DNA of 64,000 bases from Colwellia psychrerythraea (GTDB lineage: Bacteria > Pseudomonadota > Gammaproteobacteria > Enterobacterales > Alteromonadaceae): contig NZ_JQED01000003.1 of assembly GCF_000764225.1 (NCBI RefSeq), positions 248,001 to 312,000 of the forward strand. Reading direction: 5' to 3'. A program made the position numbers and the translations under genes. The notes under the pieces are model-generated. The model was given only the letters and a program-made list of their open reading frames with translations. It made no database searches and had not been told where the DNA came from. Shown here one piece after another: positions 17,424 through 27,883 of this stretch (within the stretch, counting starts at the first letter, position 1; each line of letters begins with the position of its first letter).

Positions 17424-19112
17424 ATGCCTCAATCACAACGCCCACTTTATATCCCATATGCCGGCCCTTCATTATTAGAAACCCCTTTACTGAATAAAGG
17501 CAGCGCGTTTAGCAAAGAAGAACGCGGTAGCTTTAACCTTACGGGGCTTTTGCCACCACGTTTTGAAAGTATTGATGAACAAGCCGAACGTGCCTACCGT
17601 CAATACAGCTGTTTTCAAACTAACATCAATAAGCATATCTACTTACGTGCAATTCATGATAATAATGAAACGTTATTCTTTAAATTAGTTCAAAATAACC
17701 TAGCTGAAATGCTACCCATTATTTATACCCCAACGGTGGGGGATGCGTGTGAGCAATTTTCTGATATCTACCGAAGTTCGCGTGGTTTATTTATCTCTTA
17801 TGAAGATAGGTTTAATATTGATGACATGTTGCGCAATGCGACTAAAAATAAAGTCAAAGTCATTGTAGTTACCGATGGTGAACGCATTTTAGGTCTTGGT
17901 GATCAAGGTATTGGCGGCATGGGAATTCCAATTGGTAAGCTGTCTCTTTATACAGCTTGTGGTGGTATTAGCCCGGCACATACTTTGCCTGTCATGCTTG
18001 ATGTGGGTACTAACAATCAAAAACTATTAGATGACCCTATGTATATGGGCGCTCGACATAAACGCATCGATCAAGATTCTTATGATGAATTTGTGGAACT
18101 ATTTATCAGCGCAGTAAAACGCCGCTGGCCTAATGTTTTGCTGCAATTTGAAGATTTTGCACAACCTAATGCCATGCCTTTATTACAACGTTATAAAGAT
18201 AGAATTTGTTGTTTTAATGATGATATTCAGGGAACGGCTTCGGTTACTGTGGGGACTTTGCTGGCAGCCTGTCGCAGCAAAGGTGAAAAACTATCAGAGC
18301 AAAGAGTTGCTTTTGTTGGCGCAGGCTCCGCTGGCTGTGGTATTGCAGAACAAATCATTAGTCAGATGATCAATGAAGGCATTGATGCGGAACAAGCGCG
18401 TAGCCAAGTATTTATGGTGGATAGGTTTGGTTTATTAACACAAGGAATGGAAGATCTACGTGATTTTCAGCAAAAACTTGTACAAAGCCATGAAGCTATT
18501 AGCACATGGGATATTGCCGGCGAGTTTGCCTCATTGGTTGAAGTTATGCATGGCGCTAAACCCGATATTCTCATTGGTGTTTCAGGCCAGGCGGGATTAT
18601 TTACAGAAAAAGTCATTACCGCAATGAAGTCTCATTGCCAGTTGCCAATTATTTTCCCGTTAAGTAATCCTTCTCGTCAAGTTGAAGCAACACCTAGCCA
18701 AGTTATTAATTGGACACAAGGCGAAGTCATTATTGCGACAGGTAGTCCGTTTGAACCCATTGAGTACCAAGGAAAAACATTCCCCATTGCTCAATGTAAT
18801 AATAGTTATATCTTCCCAGGTGTCGGCTTAGCCGTTGTGGCAGCAAATATTAGTCGGATAACGGATGAGATGTTACAAGTTGCCAGTGAAACCTTAGCAG
18901 CAGCGTCACCACTTGCAAATAATGAGTCTGCAGAGTTATTGCCACCTTTAACGTCTATTGCACAGTTAAGTAAAAATATTGCTTTTGCGATAGCTAAGGT
19001 TGCTTTTGAACAAGGCTTAGCCTTGGAATTAACGAATGATGAGCTGTTAGCAAAAATTGAACATAATTTTTGGAAGCCAGAATATCGGCAGTATCGTAGA
19101 ACGAGTTTGTAG
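17424..19112 (+). CDS. maeA: NAD-dependent malic enzyme
   Basis: A 562-residue malic enzyme of the large (SfcA/MaeA) type, which decarboxylates malate oxidatively to pyruvate with NAD. Signature segments are [41 protein letters not shown], the metal-binding [12 protein letters not shown] and [14 protein letters not shown], and the Rossmann motif [15 protein letters not shown] (about 300). Length equals the E. coli enzyme (565). It gives pyruvate from C4 acids, fitting a marine heterotroph using organic acids. No clear Shine-Dalgarno sequence precedes the ATG, but homology begins at once (the [18 protein letters not shown] region). A stem-loop follows. Confidence 0.95.
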   Translation: MPQSQRPLYIPYAGPSLLETPLLNKGSAFSKEERGSFNLTGLLPPRFESIDEQAERAYRQYSCFQTNINKHIYLRAIHDNNETLFFKLVQNNLAEMLPIIYTPTVGDACEQFSDIYRSSRGLFISYEDRFNIDDMLRNATKNKVKVIVVTDGERILGLGDQGIGGMGIPIGKLSLYTACGGISPAHTLPVMLDVGTNNQKLLDDPMYMGARHKRIDQDSYDEFVELFISAVKRRWPNVLLQFEDFAQPNAMPLLQRYKDRICCFNDDIQGTASVTVGTLLAACRSKGEKLSEQRVAFVGAGSAGCGIAEQIISQMINEGIDAEQARSQVFMVDRFGLLTQGMEDLRDFQQKLVQSHEAISTWDIAGEFASLVEVMHGAKPDILIGVSGQAGLFTEKVITAMKSHCQLPIIFPLSNPSRQVEATPSQVINWTQGEVIIATGSPFEPIEYQGKTFPIAQCNNSYIFPGVGLAVVAANISRITDEMLQVASETLAAASPLANNESAELLPPLTSIAQLSKNIAFAIAKVAFEQGLALELTNDELLAKIEHNFWKPEYRQYRRTSL

Positions 19113-19134
19113 TTAACGAATATGACTAGTTAAT

Positions 19135-19160
19135 CCCAATTCTGTTTTTACAGAGTTGGG
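19135..19160 (+). terminator. Stem-loop after maeA without T-tract
   Basis: CCCAATTCTGT and ACAGAGTTGGG pair with one mismatch around a TTTT loop, 22 bases after the maeA stop. There is no following T-run, so it may protect the 3' end rather than terminate efficiently. Confidence 0.45.
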
Positions 19161-19239
19161 CTGACTTGGTAAACCAAAGAGAGAAAAACTGAACCAATTA
19201 ATTTATACTTCTGTTTGTTTTTAGTCGTAACTAGACTTC

Positions 19240-19953
19240 TTATTGCCAAATAACGTCCAAAGTAAAAATATAACCAGCACCGTATACTGTTTTTATTATT
19301 TTTGGGTTTTTATGGTCATCTTCTATTTTTTTTCTTAACCTCGACATTCTCACATCAATACTTCGATCAAAAGACGTTGCATCTTCACTCAATAAACGTT
19401 CTCGCGACAATATCTGTCTGGGAGCATTTAATAAGACCATTAATATTTCTGTTTCTGCAGCACTCAGCATAAAACTATCGCCTTTGTTGTTGGCTAAAGT
19501 GAGTGTTGATTGGGCAAATGTCCAATCACCAAAACATGCGGTATGAAGTGTCTTGGTTGGTAATTCATTGACGACAATTCGCCGAATGATACTTTTTACC
19601 CGAGCAACGAGTTCTCGTGGATCGAAAGGTTTGCCAATATAATCGTCTGCACCTAGCTCTAAGCCTAGTACTTTATCGGGTAAGCTATTTCGACCAGATA
19701 AAATGATGACACCAATTTTTTTATCGTCAAAAAGCTGTTTCACTAAGGACAAACCATCCATATCAGGTAAGCCAAGGTCAATAATACAAAGTGTTGGTAA
19801 TTGTTTCTTTATCGCGATTAAGGCTTGTTCGCCTGTGGTGAATGATTGTGTAGTAAAGTTATAGCGCTCAAGTTCTTGACAAACTAAGTCACATATGTCT
19901 GCTTCGTCATCGATAACGTAAATTAAAGGTTTAGTATTCACAAGTGTCATCAC
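19240..19953 (-). CDS. OmpR-family response regulator
   Basis: A 237-residue response regulator: receiver (about 10-125) with acidic pair D15/D16, phospho-acceptor D59 and KPF near 106-108; winged-helix DNA-binding domain (about 140-232) with RERLLSED, SFDRSIDVRMSRLRKKI and VYGAGYIF. It lies 11 bases after the hybrid kinase gene and is its obvious partner. Domain type is certain; the regulated genes are not known, though the permease-ligase operon just upstream of the kinase is a reasonable guess. Confidence 0.9.
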   Translation of the reverse strand: MMTLVNTKPLIYVIDDEADICDLVCQELERYNFTTQSFTTGEQALIAIKKQLPTLCIIDLGLPDMDGLSLVKQLFDDKKIGVIILSGRNSLPDKVLGLELGADDYIGKPFDPRELVARVKSIIRRIVVNELPTKTLHTACFGDWTFAQSTLTLANNKGDSFMLSAAETEILMVLLNAPRQILSRERLLSEDATSFDRSIDVRMSRLRKKIEDDHKNPKIIKTVYGAGYIFTLDVIWQ

Positions 19954-19964
19954 CTCGACTCTTC

Positions 19965-21977
19965 TTATTGTAATGCTTGAAATAACTGACTTGCCGCAAA
20001 AGGTTTTTTTAACAAAATAGGCGTGTCTTCATCTGGCTTTTTGTACTGTTGAAAATAGCCACTCATGAGTACAATTTTACAAGTAGGAGAGTGACTTTTT
20101 AGCAAGGTAGCCAGTTCAAATCCATCCTTATTACCCGGCATACTAATATCTGAAACCATACCATATAAGTCATTGATAGTATCAATAAGTTGTTCTGCTT
20201 CATCACTATCATTTGCTTCGATAACATTTAGACCAAATGATATCAGTTGTTCTCTAATAATAGCGCGAACATCATGGTCATCCTCTACTAATAATATTAG
20301 CTTATTGGAAAACTCTGTCTCCTTCGTTATCTCTTTATGATCATCGAATACTGCTTTTGACGTTAACTTTTCTTTTTCACAATTAAGTAAGGGGAGTAAA
20401 AATGATATTTTAGCGCCACCATTTACTTGATTGGCAATGCGAATGTAGCCTTGTGACTGTTTAATGAAACCAAAGACCATACTTAAGCCCAGACCTGAAC
20501 CTTGATGAGTATCCTTAGTAGTAAAAAAAGGTTCGAATGCTTTGTTTATCGCTTGATCGGAAAAACCACATCCATCGTCAATAATAGTGACATCAAGGTA
20601 CTCGCCTAAAGCAACGTCTTCATCAAATTGTAAAACGTTATCCACAATGCGTTTACTAATAATAAGTGTGATAACCCCCCCGTTTGGCATGGCATCTTTT
20701 GCATTTAGTACCAAATTAATTAAGCAGTTTTCTAACTGGTTAGCATCGACATAGACTTGTAAGTCTTCACTGGAAAAATTAGCGTTAATTGTGATTTTGC
20801 TAGGTAAAGAACCCTTCAATAATTCGATGGTCTCCTCAATTAATGCGGTGATATCTACTCTACAGGGAACCAAATATTGTCGTCGTGAAAAGGCTAATAA
20901 ACGGTTAGTTATGTCACTTCCTTTACGTGAAGCTTTTATTGCTGGAAGTAGGCGTAATAATAACGCTTTATTGTGCTCATTATCTTGTTGCGCAGCGAGC
21001 AAGTTGCCTAAAATAATAGTGAGTATGTTATTAAAATCGTGGGCTAACCCTCCTGCAAGTTGGCCAACTGCATTGATATGTTGTACTTGTGCTAATTGCT
21101 GTTGCGCTTGCTGACTTTCACTCAGTGCCTGTTGTAATTGCGCATTGGTTGTAGCCAATGTTTGCGTTCGTGAGGCAACTTTTAAATCAAGCATCTCAAT
21201 GTTTTCACGCATTTGCTCTACCATATCATCAAATGCTTTACCCAAGATCCCTAGCTCATCGGCTCGAGATATACCACTGGTTACGGTTAGGTCGCCTTGA
21301 CTCACTTTTCGAGCAATTAGCGCCAGCGTATTGATAGGCTTAGTTATCCAATACGAAAAAATTAACGCTAAAAAAATAGCACACATGAAGGCTATAAAAC
21401 CCATGGTTAAAATGCGTTGGCTCAGCAGTTTTCCACTGCTTTGCAATTCGTCAATATAGACTGAAGAGCAAATATACCAACCCAATTCAGGTAAGTGTCG
21501 TACTAAGGATAACTTACGGTAACTATAATTATTGGCATCGCTAGGTTTATCCCAAAGATATTCTAGTTCCTTTCCTGTATCGGCAACCGCAATAAGCTCT
21601 TGCAAAATAGGCTTACCTGTTTTTGGATCTTTAAGTAGTAACGCGTTAGTACCATTAATATTGGGGTTGGGGTGATGCAGCATATTGCCTTGTTCATCAA
21701 AAATGAAAAGATAGCCAGTCTTAGCTATGACACTATTTTTTATTATTTGACGAAGTCTATGGACGACCTCTTCTTTACGAGGTTTTAGATTGAGTTGCAT
21801 CGTACTGGCTAATTCGAAGACGTTATTTAACACTAAGCGACTGGCATTTTTTTCAATTTTGTAGACTTCTTTATTAATTAATGGCACTGAATACCAATAA
21901 ATACCAATCAGTAATACGAGTAAGATAGAGGCGATGGCAGAAAAGAAAGTACGGGACAGTTTTTGCTGTAAAAACAT
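19965..21977 (-). CDS. Cache-domain hybrid sensor histidine kinase
   Basis: A 670-residue membrane kinase. TM1 (about 11-31) is followed by a periplasmic single-Cache domain (about 36-180) with TGYLFIFDEQGNMLHHPNP, a fold that often binds small carboxylates or amines. Then come TM2 (about 190-210), HAMP (about 211-263), a coiled linker, a phospho-acceptor segment LAGGLAHDFNNILTIILGNL with His313, a HATPase domain with NLVLNAKDAMP, DDGCGF and GSGLGLSMV, and a C-terminal receiver (about 550-670) with VSDISMPG and KKPF. It forms a two-gene unit with the OmpR-type regulator. The cytoplasmic receiver suggests internal phospho-flow control. The ligand is unknown. Confidence 0.9.
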   Translation of the reverse strand: MFLQQKLSRTFFSAIASILLVLLIGIYWYSVPLINKEVYKIEKNASRLVLNNVFELASTMQLNLKPRKEEVVHRLRQIIKNSVIAKTGYLFIFDEQGNMLHHPNPNINGTNALLLKDPKTGKPILQELIAVADTGKELEYLWDKPSDANNYSYRKLSLVRHLPELGWYICSSVYIDELQSSGKLLSQRILTMGFIAFMCAIFLALIFSYWITKPINTLALIARKVSQGDLTVTSGISRADELGILGKAFDDMVEQMRENIEMLDLKVASRTQTLATTNAQLQQALSESQQAQQQLAQVQHINAVGQLAGGLAHDFNNILTIILGNLLAAQQDNEHNKALLLRLLPAIKASRKGSDITNRLLAFSRRQYLVPCRVDITALIEETIELLKGSLPSKITINANFSSEDLQVYVDANQLENCLINLVLNAKDAMPNGGVITLIISKRIVDNVLQFDEDVALGEYLDVTIIDDGCGFSDQAINKAFEPFFTTKDTHQGSGLGLSMVFGFIKQSQGYIRIANQVNGGAKISFLLPLLNCEKEKLTSKAVFDDHKEITKETEFSNKLILLVEDDHDVRAIIREQLISFGLNVIEANDSDEAEQLIDTINDLYGMVSDISMPGNKDGFELATLLKSHSPTCKIVLMSGYFQQYKKPDEDTPILLKKPFAASQLFQALQ

Positions 21978-22014
21978 TAATCACCTGTATCTAATTAAAC
22001 AATAAAATAATTAT

Positions 22015-22048
22015 AAAAAAAGGGCTGGCCAGAAGCCAGCCCAAAAAA
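22015..22048 (-). terminator. Terminator of the permease-ligase operon
   Basis: GGGCTGGC (22022-22029) and GCCAGCCC (22035-22042) form an 8-bp GC-rich stem with a CAGAA loop, flanked by A-runs on both sides. On the minus strand it is followed by a run of T, placing it about 100 bases after the acyl-CoA ligase and separating it from the kinase gene. Confidence 0.88.
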
Positions 22049-22149
22049 TAGTAGGAGGTTGGGAGGGATTATACTTAAACAACTTCTATACAGGGTCATG
22101 TAGTTTGCAGCCGTTCGAGTATATAACTACTATTTAGAAAGTCGTCATA

Positions 22150-23775
22150 CTACTTATTTGCTTGTGCACGCAAAACAAACTTTTGTATTTTACCTGTTGA
22201 TGTTTTTGGTAGTTCACCAAATACGATGGTTTTTGGCGTTTTAAAATGTGCCATATTATCGCGACAAAATGCGATCATTTCTTCTTCGGTGATGTCAATG
22301 TTGGGCATTGGTGTAATAAACGCACAAGGAGTTTCTCCCCATTTATCATCTTTTTTAGCTACCACAGCCACTTCTTGAACTTTGGGGTGTCGATATAAAA
22401 TATCTTCTACTTCTACGCTAGAAATGTTTTCACCCCCTGAAATAATGACATCTTTAGATCGATCTTTTATTTCAATATAGCCATCGCTGTGCCAAACCGC
22501 TATATCACCTGAATGGAGCCAACCGCCATCAAAAGCCGTTTGCGTGGTTGAAGGGTTTTTAAGATACCCTTTCATCACTAGGTTGCCTCGCATAAAAATT
22601 TCCCCAACAGATTCGCCATCTTTCGGCATAGGCTCTAAGGTTTCAGGATCGGCTACCATTAATTGATCAAGCATTGGCGAACGAACCCCTTGGCGTGATT
22701 TTAATTTGGCTTGCTTCTCTGCACTCTCTTCGTTCCATTCGTCATGCCAAGCACAAACAACAGAAGGGCCATAGGTTTCAGTTAAACCATAGGTATGAGT
22801 TACTTTAAAACCAGAAGCTTCCATACCCTCAATCACTGAAGCTGGAGGTGGAGCGCCAGCAGTCATTACTTTCACTGGATGGTTGATGTCAGCTTTTAAT
22901 GAAGCATCAGCACCATTAAGCATATTTAATACGATAGGTGCACCACAAAAATAGCCCACTTTTTCTGTTTGAATCAAATTAAAGATTGGCTCTGCACGCA
23001 CATGACGTAAACTGACACTGGTACCAGCAGTTGCCGCAATCGACCAAGGAAAACACCAGCCGTTACAATGAAACATTGGCAGGGTCCATAAGTAGACTGG
23101 ATGCTCACCCATACTCCATGACATCACATTACTGACGGCATTAAGGTAAGCGCCACGATAGTGATAAACTACCCCTTTTGGATCGCCTGTTGTGCCAGAG
23201 GTATAATTTAGAGAAATAGCATCCCATTCATTATTAGGGCGTATCAACTCAAAGTCACTATCACCTTCCGCTAACAACTGATCATAGGTTAACGAACCAA
23301 TTAATTGGCCTTCGTTAAAATGAGGATCGTCAATATCAATAACTAAAGGCTTATGTGGGATCATGCGCAATGCTTTTTTTACTATTGGGCTAAATTCTTT
23401 ATCCGTGATTAATACTTTAGTTTCAGCATGCACGAGTATAAAAGCAATAGCTTCTGCATCAAGACGGGTATTAATTGAATTGAGCACAGCCCCGCTCATA
23501 GGTACACCGAAATGCACTTCAAAGTGTTCGCTAATATTTGGTGCTATAACTGAGACTGTATCACCTCGACCAATGCCTCGTTTTGCTAAAGCACTAGCAA
23601 AGCGGGTACAGCGTTGAAACACTTCTAACCAAGTATGGCGAATATCACCATTAACGGTTGCTGTTTTGTTTGGGTAGACAGAAGCCGCTCGCTCTAAAAA
23701 CGAAATGGGAGTTAGGGCCATATAGTTAGCTTCATTTGGCTCTAAATATTGTTCAAAAATGTTTATTGCAGTCAT
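22150..23775 (-). CDS. Acyl-CoA synthetase (AMP-forming)
   Basis: A 541-residue member of the ANL adenylating family, which activates a carboxylic acid to its CoA thioester through an acyl-AMP. Motifs: LNYTSGTTGDPKGVVYHYRG (phosphate loop, about 192-211), THTYGLTETYGP (about 325), GWLHSGDIAVWHSDGYIEI (about 420), DRSKDVIISGGENIS hinge and PKTSTGKIQKFVLR with the catalytic Lys near 529. Its length and motifs resemble medium-chain acyl-CoA or DmdB-type methylmercaptopropionate-CoA ligases, common in marine bacteria, but substrate cannot be read. The gene starts 18 bases after the permease gene, so the pair is an operon: import, then CoA activation. Confidence 0.88.
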   Translation of the reverse strand: MTAINIFEQYLEPNEANYMALTPISFLERAASVYPNKTATVNGDIRHTWLEVFQRCTRFASALAKRGIGRGDTVSVIAPNISEHFEVHFGVPMSGAVLNSINTRLDAEAIAFILVHAETKVLITDKEFSPIVKKALRMIPHKPLVIDIDDPHFNEGQLIGSLTYDQLLAEGDSDFELIRPNNEWDAISLNYTSGTTGDPKGVVYHYRGAYLNAVSNVMSWSMGEHPVYLWTLPMFHCNGWCFPWSIAATAGTSVSLRHVRAEPIFNLIQTEKVGYFCGAPIVLNMLNGADASLKADINHPVKVMTAGAPPPASVIEGMEASGFKVTHTYGLTETYGPSVVCAWHDEWNEESAEKQAKLKSRQGVRSPMLDQLMVADPETLEPMPKDGESVGEIFMRGNLVMKGYLKNPSTTQTAFDGGWLHSGDIAVWHSDGYIEIKDRSKDVIISGGENISSVEVEDILYRHPKVQEVAVVAKKDDKWGETPCAFITPMPNIDITEEEMIAFCRDNMAHFKTPKTIVFGELPKTSTGKIQKFVLRAQANK

Positions 23776-23793
23776 TTATATGTTCTCCTATTA

Positions 23794-25209
23794 CTAAGAA
23801 TTATTGCTCGTCACTACAGCCGCTTCTTCTTGAGCTTCATCAGCAAAAATAATGTTATCTTTACTGTCATGTTTACCCATCAGTCTAGGACGTTCAATTA
23901 ACACGTAAAGTACTACACCAATGAAAATAGCATACATGGTCGACTTAGGATCCGGCATAGCTAACGTCACGGCCACAATACCGGCAACGCCTCGTTCTGT
24001 AGAATTTTTCAGCTGCTCCATACCAACCATAATGCAGATATATGCGGTAAGAATTAAGGTAATCGAAAGTGCGATGGGGAGCACAGGTTTAAATAAAGTC
24101 ACTAACGGTAAGGCAAATAGTGCAAGTAAACCACTCATCCAAAATGTTGCACCGCCACTATATATAGATTCCATTGATTTACGACCCATAGCATAACGCT
24201 CAGCAACGGTTGCGTGGGCAGCTGTAAATAATGGTCCTGCTAATCCTGGCCATGGTGCTAAAAAAGCATGCATAGCATTACGAATGGCGGTAACTAAATG
24301 AACACGGTCAACATTTTCTTCAATTTTTTCATCTGTGCGAATATGGTCGACACGTTTAACTAAAGTAAAACCAACCAGGATGTCGCCAAAAGCAATAACA
24401 TAAGCAATAACTGCTGTAGGGATGGCTAATAAGAAAATCTCCCAATCAGGGTAGCCAACAGTGAAAGGTAAATAATCCCACATTAATGAAAAATTAGGAT
24501 TAGTAATGCCCCATTCTATGACAGGTAATGGGTATTCGCCGACAGACCAACCAACAATCATCGCAATAATCATTCCTGGTACCATGCCGAAGTTAGCAAT
24601 TTTTCGGGCAAAAGAACTTTCATTAATAACATTTTTAAAGGATAGAGAAAATAAAATGTAGGCTGAAAAAATAGAGCCAACAATTAATGAAATTGGAGTG
24701 GCATCAATACGACCACCGACTTTTAATTCCCCCATCATTGCTGCCATACCAGCGCCAATAATGATGCCACACTTTAGTGAGTTTGGAATAATATCCACTA
24801 ACTTAGAGCCCAAGCGAGTTATGCCTAAAATTAGAAAAATGAGCGAAACTTCAATTTGTAAAGCGAACAAGGCTCTAATTGCTTCTGGACCAGGTTCAAA
24901 ACCTTTCAAATAGAGTAAAACCACAGGAATGGCCGGAGTTATCCAACCGGGTACTAAGGGTACGCCGAGTACAGCCGGTAAAATGTAACCGATACCTGCA
25001 ATAAAAGTAAAAGCTAATGCTGCTTCATAAGGCATACCTAAATAGCTTTGAAGTAAAGGGATCATGGCCAAACCAACCACGAACATAAAAAAGCCTTGTA
25101 TCATTTCTGGGAGTTCCCAGCGGTAATGAACAAAAGGTAATCTAATTTTAAATGGTCCTGCTGGCCAGTATGGCTGCTCTTCACCATGCGCACGTTTAAT
25201 AAATTGCAT
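23794..25209 (-). CDS. Multi-spanning permease, SLC23/SulP-like
   Basis: A 471-residue integral membrane protein with about 12 hydrophobic segments. Features such as PWPGLAGPLFTAAHATVAERYAMG, GYILPAVLGVPLVPGWITPAIPV and GAGMAAMMGELKVGG, with two inverted halves, are like the APC-superfamily transporters of the nucleobase/ascorbate (SLC23) or SulP type. I could not confirm the exact family. It is first in an operon with an acyl-CoA ligase, so the substrate may be a carboxylate rather than a nucleobase. The cytoplasmic ends are hydrophilic. The membrane-transporter call is secure; the substrate is unknown. Confidence 0.7.
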   Translation of the reverse strand: MQFIKRAHGEEQPYWPAGPFKIRLPFVHYRWELPEMIQGFFMFVVGLAMIPLLQSYLGMPYEAALAFTFIAGIGYILPAVLGVPLVPGWITPAIPVVLLYLKGFEPGPEAIRALFALQIEVSLIFLILGITRLGSKLVDIIPNSLKCGIIIGAGMAAMMGELKVGGRIDATPISLIVGSIFSAYILFSLSFKNVINESSFARKIANFGMVPGMIIAMIVGWSVGEYPLPVIEWGITNPNFSLMWDYLPFTVGYPDWEIFLLAIPTAVIAYVIAFGDILVGFTLVKRVDHIRTDEKIEENVDRVHLVTAIRNAMHAFLAPWPGLAGPLFTAAHATVAERYAMGRKSMESIYSGGATFWMSGLLALFALPLVTLFKPVLPIALSITLILTAYICIMVGMEQLKNSTERGVAGIVAVTLAMPDPKSTMYAIFIGVVLYVLIERPRLMGKHDSKDNIIFADEAQEEAAVVTSNNS

Positions 25210-25954
25210 TGATATTCCTGCAGTTGTTTAATTTTAACTTGCAGTGAACTATTAAAGCATTTCAGAATTTTTTCGACAATGTGACCAAATGTAACAGCTA
25301 AAAATGATATTTAGAGGAAAAATGGAGAGAGTTTTTTTTATTTTTTTACCGATTAATGAAAAGAAAGTATAAGCAGCTTGAGTTACAGCGTCATTGAGTA
25401 AATCTCCAAAAAGCAAAAGTTCTACTTATTTTGTTATCGAATGCTTTGCTTTGTTAACTAACAACTACGACTAAAGGACCAGATAAAAAAGCAAAAAATT
25501 CTGAGATTTCTATGTAAATTAAAATTTATAGTAGGGTTTTGTAATGACTACGTGATTTCTAATTAAAAGCTTTCTTTTGATAAGTGATCATGTAAAAAGC
25601 ATGTGTCGCGTTTCGAATGAGTTATGTCATATCGCAGTAAATTAAATGGTTAATCTATGGTCATGGCATTGTAAAGTAACTTCCGAATACTGATTTAAAA
25701 AGATTTATGCTAGATAACTCATAGCTATAGAGGAATAGCTGTTTTATTCAATTAACACCTTATCCAATGGTGTTTTTAACGTTAATCGATACTTACCGGG
25801 TGATGTAACAAAGTTATGACTAATTAAGCCGCGGTTATTGATAGCAGTTTGCTATTAATTCGTTTATAATCGCGCCAAAATTTGTAGATGTCACTTTGTT
25901 AGCTTGATATCTATTTAATTACACTAAAATTTTAATTTATTATAAGGGCTTATC
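25210..25954. other. 745-base intergenic region before ndk
   Basis: The longest non-coding stretch of the window, between a minus-strand operon and ndk. It is AT-rich; I see no ORF of note, no tRNA and no repeat element of the families found elsewhere. It must contain promoters in both directions (for the permease and for ndk). Nothing in it resembles a known riboswitch. Confidence 0.5.
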
Positions 25955-26386
25955 ATGGCTATCGAACGTACTTTTTCTATTGTAAAACCAGACGCAGTTG
26001 CTAAAAACTTTATTGGTCAAATCTACAACCGTTTTGAAACTGCTGGTTTAAAAATCGTTGCTTCAAAAATGATTCACTTGAGCCAAGAAAAAGCTGAAGG
26101 TTTTTACGCTGAACATAGCGAACGTCCTTTCTTTGGTGCTTTAGTTGAATTCATGACTTCAGGACCAGTAATGGTACAAGTTTTAGAAGGCGAAAACGCT
26201 GTTCTTAAAAACCGTGAAATCATGGGTGCTACTAACCCAGCTGAAGCATTAGCAGGAACTATCCGTGCTGATCTTGCTGACTCAATCGATGAAAATGCAG
26301 CTCACGGTTCTGATGCTTTAGAATCAGCTGCTCGTGAAATTGCTTACTTCTTCTCTGATGACGAAATTTGCCCACGCACTCGTTAA
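25955..26386 (+). CDS. ndk: Nucleoside diphosphate kinase
   Basis: A 143-residue enzyme that moves the gamma phosphate between nucleoside triphosphates and diphosphates. It has [16 protein letters not shown] at the N-terminus, the [16 protein letters not shown] region, and the active-site His117 in [16 protein letters not shown]. The length is typical of bacterial Ndk. AAGGG precedes the ATG by 7 bases. A perfect terminator follows, so it is transcribed alone although it heads the conserved ndk-rlmN-pilW block. Confidence 0.97.
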   Translation: MAIERTFSIVKPDAVAKNFIGQIYNRFETAGLKIVASKMIHLSQEKAEGFYAEHSERPFFGALVEFMTSGPVMVQVLEGENAVLKNREIMGATNPAEALAGTIRADLADSIDENAAHGSDALESAAREIAYFFSDDEICPRTR

Positions 26387-26477
26387 TTTGATTTTAATAT
26401 TAACATTTTTTATTGACTTACTTTGGTAGGTGATTGAAAGGTTAATGTTTAATTGCTTAATATTTTATTAAGTATTT

Positions 26478-26514
26478 AAAAGGATTTTACTGAGCAATTA
26501 GTAAAATCCTTTTG
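26478..26514 (+). terminator. Terminator after ndk
   Basis: AAAAGGATTTTACT and AGTAAAATCCTTTT form a perfect 14-bp stem with a GAGCAATT loop, about 92 bases after the ndk stop. Confidence 0.8.
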
Positions 26515-26650
26515 CTATTTTAAGCGGATAGTAATTTCCTTTAAAAGCGTTTAGAAAATTGCGGTTGTCGCTCAAAAAGCGTACAATTTGCGCCTTGTTT
26601 TTTAAGCTACTTATTAAGTAGCTTAATCTTAGTTATTGAGAGTTTGTTCT

Positions 26651-27811
26651 ATGAGTAATGTAAGCAGAAAAGTAAACCTACTTAATTTTGATCACAAAAG
26701 TATGCGTGAGTACTTGGAGTCTATTGGAGAAAAACCTTTTAGAGCCGATCAAATCATGAAGTGGATTTATCACTTTGGTTATAGTGATTTTGAGCAGATG
26801 ACCAATATCAATAAGAAATTACGTGAGAAATTACAGCGTAATTGTGTAATCTCAGCACCTGATATTTCTGAAAAGCAAGTATCAGAAGACGGTACTATAA
26901 AATACGCTTTGAAACTTGAAGGCGGACAAGAAGTAGAGACTGTTTGGATTCCTGAAAATGACCGCGCAACACTGTGTGTCTCATCTCAGGTTGGTTGTGC
27001 ATTAGAATGTACCTTCTGTGCTACGGCTCAGCAGGGCTTCAATCGCAATTTATCTATGGCTGAAATTATTGGTCAAGTATGGCGTGTTGCTAATGATATT
27101 GGCGCTACCCGTATTGCAGGTACTCGCCCGATTACCAATATCGTAATGATGGGCATGGGCGAACCATTGTTAAATATGAAAAACCTCATTCCAGCACTTG
27201 ATACCATGCTAAACGATTTAGGTTATGGTTTATCTAAGCGTCGAGTAACCGTGAGTACATCGGGTGTTGTTCCTGCATTAGATATGCTTAAAGAAAAAAT
27301 CGATTGTGCTTTAGCTATTTCAATTCATGCGCCTAATAATAAATTGCGTGATGAGTTGGTACCCATTAATAAAAAATACCCATTGGAAGATTTTGTTGCG
27401 GCGGCAGCTCGTTATATCAATGGTTCAAAAGCAAACAAACAAGCAACTATTGAATATGTCATGCTTGATCACATCAATGACAGTACAGATCAAGCACATG
27501 AATTAGCACATGCATTAAAAGGGCTGCCGAGTAAGATTAACTTAATTCCTTTTAATCCTTATCCAGGGTCACCTTACTCTCGCTCGAGTAACTCTCGCAT
27601 TGATCGTTTTGATAAAGTTTTACAAAGTTATGGCTTAACGGTTATCACTAGACGTACGCGTGGCGAAGATATTGATGCGGCTTGTGGTCAGTTAGCGGGT
27701 GATGTTTTTGATAGAACTAAGCGAAGTGTTTTAAATGCAGCAAAAAATGCTGAAATAAGTTCATTGAAAGATGAAGCCAAAGCTGACACTATCTCTATCA
27801 AAGTAGTCTAG
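26651..27811 (+). CDS. rlmN: Dual-specificity RNA methyltransferase RlmN
   Basis: A 386-residue radical-SAM enzyme that methylates C2 of adenosine 2503 in 23S rRNA and of adenosine 37 in some tRNAs. The cluster motif is CALECTFC with Cys116, Cys120 and Cys123. [10 protein letters not shown] and [13 protein letters not shown] follow, and the catalytic region near the C-terminus includes [19 protein letters not shown] chose the ATG at 26651; a frame from TTG at 26636 adds five residues without homology. It is followed 50-70 bases later by pilW in the conserved order. Confidence 0.97.
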   Translation: MSNVSRKVNLLNFDHKSMREYLESIGEKPFRADQIMKWIYHFGYSDFEQMTNINKKLREKLQRNCVISAPDISEKQVSEDGTIKYALKLEGGQEVETVWIPENDRATLCVSSQVGCALECTFCATAQQGFNRNLSMAEIIGQVWRVANDIGATRIAGTRPITNIVMMGMGEPLLNMKNLIPALDTMLNDLGYGLSKRRVTVSTSGVVPALDMLKEKIDCALAISIHAPNNKLRDELVPINKKYPLEDFVAAAARYINGSKANKQATIEYVMLDHINDSTDQAHELAHALKGLPSKINLIPFNPYPGSPYSRSSNSRIDRFDKVLQSYGLTVITRRTRGEDIDAACGQLAGDVFDRTKRSVLNAAKNAEISSLKDEAKADTISIKVV

Positions 27812-27883
27812 ATAGTCTACTGATTTTTGGTGAAAAAATAACAATAAGAGGCGGTTACCGCATTGCATATTTTGGATAAAGCT

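Noticed and set aside
23794-25209. Xanthine/uracil permease annotation
   Set aside because: The fold looks SLC23/SulP-like, but no nucleobase genes are nearby and an acyl-CoA ligase follows in the operon, so the substrate is left open.
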